NCBI GenBank assembly: GCA_018645535.1
Contig: JABGWN010000003.1
Coordinates: 1-6,492, forward strand
Reading direction: 5' to 3'
Source: Methanobacteriota archaeon
GTDB taxonomy: Archaea; Thermoplasmatota; Poseidoniia; Poseidoniales; Poseidoniaceae
Length of the DNA stretch: 6,492 nt
The translations under genes were made by a program, and so were the position numbers. Below the pieces are notes generated by a model that was given only the letters and a program-made list of their open reading frames with translations, ran no database searches and was not told the origin of the DNA. Within the stretch, counting starts at the first letter, position 1. Each line of letters begins with the position of its first letter. Shown one piece after another: positions 1 to 6,082 of the stretch.

Positions 1-477
1 AAGGTCCTTTCTGCAAATCAAATGGCCGATATGTATGGGGAATGGCTCGACGCTTATCCTATCCTTTCTATTGAAGACGGTTTAGGTGAAAACGATTGGG
101 CTGGATGGACTGCATTGACCAAACAAGAAGGCCACCGTGTACAAATTGTCGGAGATGACCTATTCGTAACACAATCTGAGCGACTTGCTCAAGGTATCGA
201 AATAGGGGCAGCAAATGCAATGCTTGTCAAAGTAAACCAAGTTGGTACAGTTACAGAGACCCTTGAGGCGATGGAACTAGCAACATCCAATGGCTATCGT
301 AACGTCGTTTCTCATAGAAGTGGGGAGACCGAAGACACAACAATTGCAGATCTAGCAGTCGGCACAAGAGCTGGACAAATCAAAACCGGCGCTCCTGCAC
401 GCTCCGATAGAGTGGCAAAATACAACCAATTGCTGAGAATCGCACAAGATGTTGAAGACTACCGTTCTCCTTTCTGA
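1..477 (+). CDS. eno: Enolase (phosphopyruvate hydratase), C-terminal part, 5' end outside window
   Basis: Enolase converts 2-phosphoglycerate to phosphoenolpyruvate in cytoplasmic glycolysis/gluconeogenesis. The reading frame is open from base 1, so the true start lies upstream; 158 residues are visible of a family length of about 400-430. The barrel signatures appear in the expected order (numbered within the fragment): SIEDGL with the metal-ligand Glu at residue 25; VGDDLFVT at about 50-57 with the second acidic metal ligand; LVKVNQVG with the catalytic Lys at 77; SHRSGETED at 104-112 with the substrate-binding Ser-His-Arg-Ser; and IKTG with the substrate Lys at 128. All expected active-site residues in this part are present and the C-terminus is complete (stop TGA at 475-477), so it should be a working enzyme. 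It lies on the same strand as the operon that follows but is separated by 62 nt with a promoter-like element, so it is probably a separate transcription unit. Confidence 0.96.
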   Translation, partial: KVLSANQMADMYGEWLDAYPILSIEDGLGENDWAGWTALTKQEGHRVQIVGDDLFVTQSERLAQGIEIGAANAMLVKVNQVGTVTETLEAMELATSNGYRNVVSHRSGETEDTTIADLAVGTRAGQIKTGAPARSDRVAKYNQLLRIAQDVEDYRSPF

Positions 478-507
478 TTTGAACGTGTTTCCCACCTTAA
501 TACAGGC

Positions 508-516
508 TATTATAAA
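508..516 (+). promoter_or_regulatory. TATA-box-like element for the FAS1/cupredoxin operon
   Basis: The run TATTATAAA lies in the 62-nt gap after enolase and is centred about 27 nt before the ATG at 540. Archaeal TATA boxes sit about 26 nt before the transcription start, so transcription would begin at or within a few bases of the ATG and give a leaderless mRNA. No good Shine-Dalgarno sequence precedes this ATG, which agrees. No clear BRE was recognised. The call rests on position and base composition only. Confidence 0.5.
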
Positions 517-539
517 CTCTTCAATGGGGTTTAGCGACA

Positions 540-2831
540 ATGCGTAAATCAATCGTGTATACCCTAATTGCCTGCCTACTTGTATCCAGTCTACCGTTTT
601 CTGTGACTGCGGATGCAACCGAAGATATACCTACCAATGCTGCTGCAACTGGCGTTCACGACTCGTTAGTTGCCGCTCTAACTCAAGCAAATCTCGTAGC
701 AACACTACAAGGAACAGGTCCTTTCACAGTCTTTGCTCCAACAGATCAGGCATTTGCTGATGCAGGAATTGATTTGACAACGTTCGATACCGATGAAGAA
801 ATCGCAACACTCGCTGACATTCTCACATACCACGTTGTTTCTGGAAAAGTGATGTCGTCAGATCTGACTGACAACGCAGCTGTAGATGCCATCAACGGTG
901 ACAAACTTGCTTTCACAGTCGGAAGCGAAGTGAAGGTGAACGGTGCAACCGTCACCGGTGCTGATGTTGAAACATCAAACGGCGTCATCCACGTCATCGA
1001 CAAAGTGTTGATGCCTCCAGTTGACGTTTACGTGAGCGACGGTTCAATGACATCTCCGTACTATCAGTTCTTCACGGATTCCGCAGCCACGAATGCCATG
1101 ACCGAGATTGACATCACCAAGAATTACAAATTCCAAAGAGTCAACAATCCATCAACTCACCCATTCTACATTAGCGACAGCGGTTACGCAACCGAAGCAA
1201 GTTCTGAACTCCTGATTGCCGGTGATGGAAGCATCACTGAAGGAATTTCCAACGATGAATCTTTTACGGTTTTCTTTAGAGAAGGATTCACTGTAGAAGA
1301 CACGCTGAGCTACTTCTGTACAGTGCATTCCAGCATGTTTGCAGATTTCACGCTCACAACATCTGCTGTGCCTGGTGACATTCCAACAGTAGCGTCGAGC
1401 ACAGGAATCCACACCGCATTGGTTGCAGCACTAAGCCAAGCAAATCTGGTTACCGCACTCCAAAGCGAAGGTCCGTTCACTGTCTTTGCTCCAACAGACC
1501 AAGCATTCACTGACGCAGGAATCGATCTAACAACCTTCGATACCGACGAGGAAAATGCAACACTCGTTGACATTCTCACATACCACGTGTACTCTGGAGC
1601 AGTGCCTTCCTCTGCGGTAACTGATGGACTTGCAGTAACAATGTTCAATGGCGACAAAGCCTCATTCGCAGTCGGTACCGACGGCACCGTTACCATCGGA
1701 GACGCAACTGTAACCGGAGCGGATGTACAGACATCCAACGGAATCATTCACGTTATCGACAAAGTATTGATGCCCCCAGCAGGTGATATTTGCTACACCA
1801 TGGTCTCTCACACAATCGTTCCTGGTGCTACCAACCTCATCTGCAACTCCTACATGTACGTAGAGGACTACACTGTGGGTGGTCAAACAATCACTGGTTG
1901 TTACAACACAGTAACTCACGCAGTTTCCGATATCAGCGCAGCAGAATGCGGTGCTTACATGTGGACACCTGCAGTGAACCTCGCTGTGACTGCTGCAGCA
2001 ACAACAATTCACACATCTCTTGTCGCAGCACTCACTGCTGCTGACTTGGTAACCACAATAAGCGGTGATACTGAATATACAGTATTCGCACCAAGTGATG
2101 ATGCGTTTGCAGCAGCAGGTATTGATCTCGATTCATTCGATACACCTGAAGAAATTGCAGTACTTACTGACATCCTGCTTTACCACGTTGTCGCTGGAAC
2201 AACACTGTCCACAGACCTTGCAGAAGGTACAACGACAGTTGCTGCAGCGAACGGTGACGACCTGACAATTCAGGTTGCTAACGGAGCAGTCATGGTTGGA
2301 ACTGGAATGGCTAACGTAACACTAGCAGACGTACCAGCGTCAAATGGTGTCATCCACGTCATCGACCAAGTACTCATGCCTCCTGCTGATGAAACACCAG
2401 ATCCTTTCGCCGGCGTTGACTGTGCAGTAACCATTGGCCTAACAGCAGATGGTTATGGCTTCACGCCCTCAGTCACCAATATCGAAAACGGACAAACAGT
2501 CTGTTGGTCATGGACTGACGCAGCTATGGGACACAACGTCAAGCAAGTTGATGGATTCCAATCCACAACCTTCGTTACAGGCGGTGTAACCTCAGGCGCA
2601 GCGGCAACAACAGTTGCATTCCATCAGACCTTCACAGAGAACCAGACATTCTACTATGCATGTGAACCTCACATCTCGATGAATATGTTTGGAGAAGTTG
2701 TTGTCGGTGATGGCGGTGTAGAACCAACATCTGATGATGATGATGAAAACACACCCGGCTTCATGGCATCAACCATGGTTCTAGCGGCCTTGGGTGCAAT
2801 CCTTTTCATGGGCCGTCGTCGTAGCCTGTGA
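540..2831 (+). CDS. Exported multidomain FAS1 (fasciclin) / cupredoxin surface protein with PGF-CTERM-like anchor
   Basis: A 763-residue protein predicted to act outside the cytoplasmic membrane. Residues 1-24 form a signal peptide (RK, a hydrophobic stretch, then cleavage probably after VTA). Three FAS1 domains follow at about 30-160, 281-413 and 479-615; each has the H1-box TVFAP(T/S)D, the central YH motif, and the H2-box HVID(K/Q)VLMPP. Domains 1 and 2 are about 70% identical by hand count; domain 3 is more distant. A cupredoxin-like domain at about 162-275 has candidate copper ligands His207, Cys260, His263 and Met266 (FCTVHSSM). A second at about 622-724 has His665, Cys708, His711 and Met714 (CEPHISM). 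Both show the Cys-x2-His-x2-Met spacing of amicyanin-type blue copper sites. Residues 418-475 form a four-Cys module of two half-repeats. The tail has an acidic linker, PGF, a hydrophobic segment and RRR. FAS1 domains usually mediate adhesion; cupredoxins usually carry electrons. It is the first gene of a three-gene operon. The start is supported by the signal peptide and the upstream TATA element. Confidence 0.9.
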   Translation: MRKSIVYTLIACLLVSSLPFSVTADATEDIPTNAAATGVHDSLVAALTQANLVATLQGTGPFTVFAPTDQAFADAGIDLTTFDTDEEIATLADILTYHVVSGKVMSSDLTDNAAVDAINGDKLAFTVGSEVKVNGATVTGADVETSNGVIHVIDKVLMPPVDVYVSDGSMTSPYYQFFTDSAATNAMTEIDITKNYKFQRVNNPSTHPFYISDSGYATEASSELLIAGDGSITEGISNDESFTVFFREGFTVEDTLSYFCTVHSSMFADFTLTTSAVPGDIPTVASSTGIHTALVAALSQANLVTALQSEGPFTVFAPTDQAFTDAGIDLTTFDTDEENATLVDILTYHVYSGAVPSSAVTDGLAVTMFNGDKASFAVGTDGTVTIGDATVTGADVQTSNGIIHVIDKVLMPPAGDICYTMVSHTIVPGATNLICNSYMYVEDYTVGGQTITGCYNTVTHAVSDISAAECGAYMWTPAVNLAVTAAATTIHTSLVAALTAADLVTTISGDTEYTVFAPSDDAFAAAGIDLDSFDTPEEIAVLTDILLYHVVAGTTLSTDLAEGTTTVAAANGDDLTIQVANGAVMVGTGMANVTLADVPASNGVIHVIDQVLMPPADETPDPFAGVDCAVTIGLTADGYGFTPSVTNIENGQTVCWSWTDAAMGHNVKQVDGFQSTTFVTGGVTSGAAATTVAFHQTFTENQTFYYACEPHISMNMFGEVVVGDGGVEPTSDDDDENTPGFMASTMVLAALGAILFMGRRRSL
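804..835 (+). repeat. Near-identical direct repeat, copy 1 (FAS1 domain 1)
   Basis: These 32 bases match 1557-1588 with a single mismatch, including 21 consecutive identical bases (815-835 versus 1568-1588). The copies are in the same frame, exactly 251 codons apart, and cover the FAS1 segment around ATLxDILTYHV. Identity at synonymous positions points to a fairly recent duplication or gene conversion between FAS1 domains 1 and 2. Confidence 0.85.
1557..1588 (+). repeat. Near-identical direct repeat, copy 2 (FAS1 domain 2)
   Basis: Partner of the repeat at 804-835, with one mismatch in 32 bases. The surrounding FAS1 domains (627-1019 and 1380-1778) also match closely at the protein level, whereas FAS1 domain 3 (1974-2384) does not share this long DNA identity. 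Confidence 0.85.
1791..1964 (+). other. Four-cysteine module built of two half-repeats, within the FAS1/cupredoxin protein
   Basis: Between FAS1 domains 2 and 3, residues 418-440 and 454-475 both fit the pattern C-Y-x2-V-x-H-x(9-10)-C-x2-Y-M-aromatic. The cysteines are 418, 435, 454 and 470; the histidines are 424 and 460. These are four of only nine cysteines in the precursor; the other five are one in the signal peptide, one copper ligand in each cupredoxin, and 628 and 655 in the second cupredoxin. In an exported protein two disulfides, one per half-repeat, are plausible. I do not recognise a named family. Confidence 0.6.
2751..2828 (+). other. PGF-CTERM-like C-terminal sorting/anchor signal
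   Basis: The last 26 residues (738-763) read Thr-Pro-Gly-Phe, then a hydrophobic membrane segment of about 15-17 residues, then an Arg-rich end (GRRRSL). They follow a Glu/Asp/Thr/Ser-rich linker with four consecutive Asp. This is the tripartite layout of the archaeal PGF-CTERM signal, which in haloarchaea is processed by archaeosortase A with lipid attachment. It implies surface anchoring of the FAS1/cupredoxin protein. Processing in this organism is inferred. Confidence 0.75.
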
Positions 2832-2832
2832 T
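2828..2832 (+). promoter_or_regulatory. Shine-Dalgarno-like GTGAT for the second operon gene
   Basis: GTGAT overlaps the TGA stop of the FAS1/cupredoxin gene and lies 8 nt before the ATG at 2841. It matches part of the archaeal consensus GGAGGTGATC. It supports translation of the second gene from an internal site in a polycistronic mRNA, but the match is short. Confidence 0.4.
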
Positions 2833-2840
2833 GAAGTGAC

Positions 2841-3767
2841 ATGCTGAAATGGAAGCGTTGGGCCTTTGTAACAGCCGTTGTGCTGCTATTTGTTGGCGTT
2901 GCGTGGACCTTTCTCGTGGTATCGTACGAGTCTCCCCTCGGCACGAATAACAGAGTGATTGTCTCGGATTCTAGTAATAGCCTATCGAATGGCTCTACGG
3001 ATGAACTTGTATCTCTGTCATTTGCCGAGGGGGGCGAAGATCTCGATTGGTCTTCCGTTCAAATCGAAATCACTGCGAATGAACAACAGCACACGTGCTC
3101 CTTTGGAAGCCAGTCGGCTGAAAGTTCGAATGACGGTAAAGTCAAATCAACACTTGGAGCGGATGGTTCGACATTCACGACAATGATTGATGCAACTGCC
3201 GACACATTCACCTACTTTGACCTTCCAAATCAACAGGAATCGAATGTATCAGTGCATACGATGAAGTTTTCAAAGACAGATATTTTCTTCTCACAAGGAA
3301 TTCAATGGACCTTCGTTGAAGGCCAAAATATCGGAGACATAACCTCTGGTAATTCCTCATCTTGGTCAAACGAAACGAACGAACGAATCGAATGGTACAC
3401 ATATGATCTAGCGGTTCATCGAGTCGATCCAAATCAAGGTACATACTTGATTGTCCAAAACGATATTGTCTACAAACTACAGTTCCTGTCATATTACAAC
3501 GATGACGATGAAAGTCGATTCCCAACGATGCTTATTTCAGCCCTCAACAAAACAGAATATCCGGCACTGAATAATCCAAATTTGGTGGTTCCTTCTCCCT
3601 GTCTAATCGAATCAGATGATAACACATTATCTCATTGGAACGCAACAGAATCAATTACTCTAATTGAAAATGGAGTTGATATTTGTTCAAGCACATGTTC
3701 GCTTAAGGTAACCATCCTGTTTGAAACAGTTGAAGTAAAAGTCGAAAACATCGAATCAACAACGTGA
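2841..3767 (+). CDS. Membrane-anchored, beta-rich secreted protein with a weak HmuY-like segment, function unknown
   Basis: 308 residues. The N-terminus (KWKR followed by a hydrophobic stretch at about 7-28) is an uncleaved signal-anchor or signal peptide that places the rest outside the membrane. The exterior part has six N-x-S/T sequons (Asn50, 135, 171, 177, 236, 267), fitting an archaeal surface glycoprotein. There are four cysteines (86, 254, 282, 286); the last two form CSSTC. Residues 187-235 (TYDLAVHR, then TYLIVQ, then VYKLQFLSYYN) resemble the pattern of HmuY-family heme-binding proteins, which have a WDxAFHR-like strand followed by YxIR and YxKLxxLSYY. This is recalled by eye and weak. 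Residues 55-80 (SLSFAEGGEDLDWSSVQI) also faintly recall the beta domain of archaeal pilin-like proteins, but no class III pilin signal is seen. The gene starts 9 nt after its upstream neighbour, so it is cotranscribed and probably works with it at the cell surface. A firm family is not assigned. Confidence 0.85.
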   Translation: MLKWKRWAFVTAVVLLFVGVAWTFLVVSYESPLGTNNRVIVSDSSNSLSNGSTDELVSLSFAEGGEDLDWSSVQIEITANEQQHTCSFGSQSAESSNDGKVKSTLGADGSTFTTMIDATADTFTYFDLPNQQESNVSVHTMKFSKTDIFFSQGIQWTFVEGQNIGDITSGNSSSWSNETNERIEWYTYDLAVHRVDPNQGTYLIVQNDIVYKLQFLSYYNDDDESRFPTMLISALNKTEYPALNNPNLVVPSPCLIESDDNTLSHWNATESITLIENGVDICSSTCSLKVTILFETVEVKVENIESTT

Positions 3768-3771
3768 GGTG
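3766..3771 (+). promoter_or_regulatory. Ribosome binding site GAGGTG that decides the start of the PQQ-type dehydrogenase
   Basis: GAGGTG overlaps the stop of the preceding gene and ends 5 nt before the ATG at 3777. An in-frame TTG at 3774 lies directly before that ATG but would be only 2 nt from this site, too close for normal initiation. The ATG at 3777 is therefore preferred. Confidence 0.7.
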
Positions 3772-3776
3772 CATTG

Positions 3777-4808
3777 ATGTATCGAAATATCTTCCCATTC
3801 GTTCTGATGATTCTGACCCTACTTATTGCAAGACAAATCTATCCCTATACTTCGTTTATGGAACCAGAAGTTCCTGATGGGTATTCCATCGAAGTTGTTG
3901 CGACAAACCTTGGAGGCCCAACCTGTCTCGAGTGGTATGATGAAGATAGATTACTTGTTTGCGATCGAGATGAAGGGAGAATATTATTGTTGGATGCAGA
4001 ACTGAATCGAACAACATTACTTTCAGGACTGAATAAGCCCCATGACATTGCCATCACACCTGATTATATCTTCGTAAGTGAGGCGGGAGAGTTGGTGCGT
4101 TTTGACCATATCGGGCTTGAAAATATAACAAACAAAACAACATTAGTTTCAGGAATTCCAACAGGTAACCACCAAACAAATGCAGTGAATGTTCTTCCAA
4201 ACGGGACACTCATTTGGCATAGTGGATCGACATGCAATGTCTGTGAGGAAGACGACTCTAGGAACGGGGCGTTGTTATGGGTGAATGGGTCTACAGGGGA
4301 GCATGGGATACTAGCAAGCGGCGTGCGCAACTCCTTTGACGGTGTATGGGTGCCAACAATAGGATATGTATTCACGGACAATGGAAGAGATTGGGAAGGA
4401 GACCATCCAGACGAGGAATTGAATTTGCTTGAAGATGATGGATTCTATGGCTGGCCAGACGATTCACCCTCTACTCCGATTCCTGCCGGAAGTATTGCCC
4501 CAATAGCTCGCTGGACACCTCATACCTCGATGAATGGATTGGCATTACGGCCTGATTCCTCTTCTCTTCCAGGAGATAGTACAACAGTCTATGCGACAGT
4601 ATATGGCTCTTGGAACACGATTCTTCCACAAGGGCATGAAATTGTTCAGATAGATCTGGACGCCTCAACCGGAGAGGTCAAGACCTCAACAAGTGTCTTT
4701 GCTAGCGATGTAGGAACGCCTCTCCCCATAGCATTTCATCCGAACGGAGATTTGTATTTTGCAGTATTTGGTTCGAATGGTAAGTTATACAAGATAACAA
4801 CCGATTGA
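3777..4808 (+). CDS. Membrane-anchored PQQ-type glucose/sorbosone dehydrogenase family beta-propeller
   Basis: 343 residues from the ATG at 3777, which has a well-placed GAGGTG. A hydrophobic segment at about 6-18 anchors or exports it. The remainder is a six-bladed-propeller-type protein of the soluble aldose sugar / L-sorbosone dehydrogenase family, enzymes that oxidise sugars with pyrroloquinoline quinone and pass electrons to an outside acceptor. Family marks in order: GLNKPHDIAI at 84-93; His132 in GNHQTNAV, at the place of the catalytic His; GSTCNVCEED at 150-159 with a Cys-x2-Cys; GVRNSFDG with Arg184; then DNGRD at 201-205, EELN at 213-216 and FYGWP at 223-227. The family's usual HxTR is HQTN here, so a conserved Arg appears to be replaced by Asn135. 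That could alter activity or cofactor use. It ends the three-gene operon beside a protein with two predicted copper sites, a possible electron acceptor. Family membership is clear; substrate and PQQ use are inferred. Confidence 0.88.
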   Translation: MYRNIFPFVLMILTLLIARQIYPYTSFMEPEVPDGYSIEVVATNLGGPTCLEWYDEDRLLVCDRDEGRILLLDAELNRTTLLSGLNKPHDIAITPDYIFVSEAGELVRFDHIGLENITNKTTLVSGIPTGNHQTNAVNVLPNGTLIWHSGSTCNVCEEDDSRNGALLWVNGSTGEHGILASGVRNSFDGVWVPTIGYVFTDNGRDWEGDHPDEELNLLEDDGFYGWPDDSPSTPIPAGSIAPIARWTPHTSMNGLALRPDSSSLPGDSTTVYATVYGSWNTILPQGHEIVQIDLDASTGEVKTSTSVFASDVGTPLPIAFHPNGDLYFAVFGSNGKLYKITTD

Positions 4809-4810
4809 AT

Positions 4811-4823
4811 ATGCAGAATGCAT
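4811..4823 (+). terminator. Weak inverted repeat before a T-rich stretch, possible operon end
   Basis: ATGCA-GAA-TGCAT forms a 5-bp stem with a 3-nt loop, 3 bases after the dehydrogenase stop. A T-rich run (TTATTTTATT) follows at 4844-4853, inside the end of the convergent aminotransferase gene. Archaeal termination depends mainly on U-rich tracts, so the run may matter more than the stem. Confidence 0.3.
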
Positions 4824-4838
4824 CATGAAGAATGCAGA

Positions 4839-5978
4839 CTAAATTATTTTATTCAACCAAGTTCTCAACCGGTGAAGACCTTCCTCAAGATCTTCTAAAG
4901 AAGTAGCATAAGACAATCGGACCAAATTATCTCCTCCGAGCATTAAGGATCCGGGGATGACTTGCACTTTGGCTTCTTCCAATGCTCTTGTTGCAAATTC
5001 AATATCATTCATGCCAGTACCACTCACGTCTGCAAGGATGTAGAACGCACCTTCAGGCATTGGGGCTTCAACCCCAGGGAGTGAATCTACTCCTTTATGG
5101 AACATCAATCGTCGCTTAGCAAATGAATCGCCCATTGCTGCTATTTCTTTTTCAAGAGTTAGCGCAACTTCTGCTGCAGGCATAAGGAAGGTGGCAACGT
5201 GTGTTGCAGATGAGGCTTGACAGGTCTTCACAGCTTCCATTGCTTCAGACGGTCCTCCAATCCAACCCAGTCTCCACCCAGTCATGGCCCATCCTTTGGA
5301 CCACCCTCCAATTGTTAGAGTTCGTTCTGCGCCCCCATCGAATGAAGTTGGTGAGGTGTAACTATGCCCCTCCCACACAAGGGTTGAATAAATCATATCG
5401 TCCAAAATCCATAGATCTGAATCAACAGCTAACTCTACAATTTGTTTAATTTCCTTAGGGGTATATACTGCTCCGGTTGGATTATTTGGAGAGTTGATGA
5501 TAATCGCCTTGGTCTTTGAAGTGACGGCATTCCTCAGTGCTTCGATATCAGGATGATAGTCTGGGCGTCGAACTGGGACGTGAATTGGTACTCCCCCGAG
5601 CAGTTTGACCATTCCATCATATGATGGCCATGCAGGGGCTAAGAGAAGCACTTCATCTCCAGGTTCAATCACTGCCATCATGGAGTAGAGCAGCGCTTGT
5701 TTACAACCTGGTGCAATAACAACATCATTTCCATCAATATTTATTTCGAATTTCGATAAGTGTTGGGAAACGGCCTCGCAAAGCGCCTCACTGCCTTGTG
5801 ATCTTGTGTAGGTCGTTTCTCCTCTTTTCAGCGAATCAATAGCGGCATCAACGACTGGTGTAGGCGTGTCAAAATTAGGCTGTCCAACAGTAAACCGGAT
5901 TACATCAGGAGCTGGTGGTGCTAAGAATGTAGCAAACCCTCTTCCGATTTGAGAAAAAGCAGAATTTAGATTTGGCAA
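4839..5978 (-). CDS. PLP-dependent aminotransferase, class I/II (aspartate aminotransferase-like)
   Basis: 379 residues, a normal length for fold-type I aminotransferases, which move an amino group between an amino acid and a 2-oxo acid in the cytoplasm. Visible marks: VGQPNFDTP at 31-39; TTYTRSQGSEALCEAV at 55-70; Trp117 in PAWPSY, which stacks on the cofactor; NSPNNPTGA at 162-170 with Asn166; Asp194 and Tyr197 in LDDMIYS; WSKGWAMTGWRLGW at 226-239 with the PLP-binding Lys228 and phosphate-binding Arg236; and Arg354 in VRLSY for the substrate carboxylate. All key residues are present. The start is TTG at 5978-5976, with GAGG 7 nt upstream (5989-5986); an in-frame stop lies upstream with no ATG or GTG between, and the next Met is residue 100. 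The gene is convergent with the redox operon and 30 nt from it, so it is unrelated in transcription. Amino-acid specificity cannot be read from the sequence. Confidence 0.94.
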   Translation of the reverse strand: MPNLNSAFSQIGRGFATFLAPPAPDVIRFTVGQPNFDTPTPVVDAAIDSLKRGETTYTRSQGSEALCEAVSQHLSKFEINIDGNDVVIAPGCKQALLYSMMAVIEPGDEVLLLAPAWPSYDGMVKLLGGVPIHVPVRRPDYHPDIEALRNAVTSKTKAIIINSPNNPTGAVYTPKEIKQIVELAVDSDLWILDDMIYSTLVWEGHSYTSPTSFDGGAERTLTIGGWSKGWAMTGWRLGWIGGPSEAMEAVKTCQASSATHVATFLMPAAEVALTLEKEIAAMGDSFAKRRLMFHKGVDSLPGVEAPMPEGAFYILADVSGTGMNDIEFATRALEEAKVQVIPGSLMLGGDNLVRLSYATSLEDLEEGLHRLRTWLNKII

Positions 5979-5996
5979 ATTGATTCCTCGCTCGAT

Positions 5997-6010
5997 GAAT
6001 AGGCCTATTC
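5997..6010. promoter_or_regulatory. Perfect 14-bp palindrome upstream of the aminotransferase
   Basis: GAATAGGCCTATTC equals its own reverse complement. Its centre is about 26 nt before the TTG start of the aminotransferase. It could be an operator for a dimeric regulator in the 5' leader or over the promoter. A chance palindrome of this length is expected less than once per window, but function is unproven. Confidence 0.4.
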
Positions 6011-6049
6011 AACATTCCAACGAACCAGCCATTGAATATCAAGACTGCG

Positions 6050-6060
6050 CGTAAATTTAG
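6050..6060 (-). promoter_or_regulatory. Possible TATA-like element for the aminotransferase
   Basis: On the minus strand the AT-rich run CTAAATTTAC lies in the 104-nt gap between tRNA-Cys and the aminotransferase. It would place a transcription start near 6029 and leave a leader of about 50 nt containing the palindrome and the GAGG site. The match to the TATA consensus is only fair. Confidence 0.25.
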
Positions 6061-6082
6061 GATAGGAGCGGTCTTTTACAGA

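Noticed and set aside
352..618. Minus-strand frame across the enolase end and the operon promoter
   Set aside because: It overlaps two convincing coding regions and a promoter-like site and has no recognisable protein signature.
746..2012. Long open frames on the minus strand inside the FAS1/cupredoxin gene (746-1003, 1152-1412, 1310-1747, 1662-2012)
   Set aside because: They are antisense to clear domains, have low-complexity Ser/Val or Cys-rich composition, overlap each other, and show no recognisable motif. They are by-products of codon use in repeated domains.
1790..2265. Plus-strand frames at 1790-2044 and 2065-2265, the first rich in His and Cys
   Set aside because: They are out of frame within the large gene; the His/Cys/Ser-rich composition comes from shifted reading of Thr/Ala/Val codons.
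3774..3776. TTG at 3774 as the start of the dehydrogenase gene
   Set aside because: It is only 2 nt from the GAGGTG ribosome binding site, whereas the next codon, ATG at 3777, has proper spacing.
5201..5449. Plus-strand frame opposite the aminotransferase
   Set aside because: It is antisense to the PLP-Lys region of a fully conserved enzyme and has no protein-family feature.
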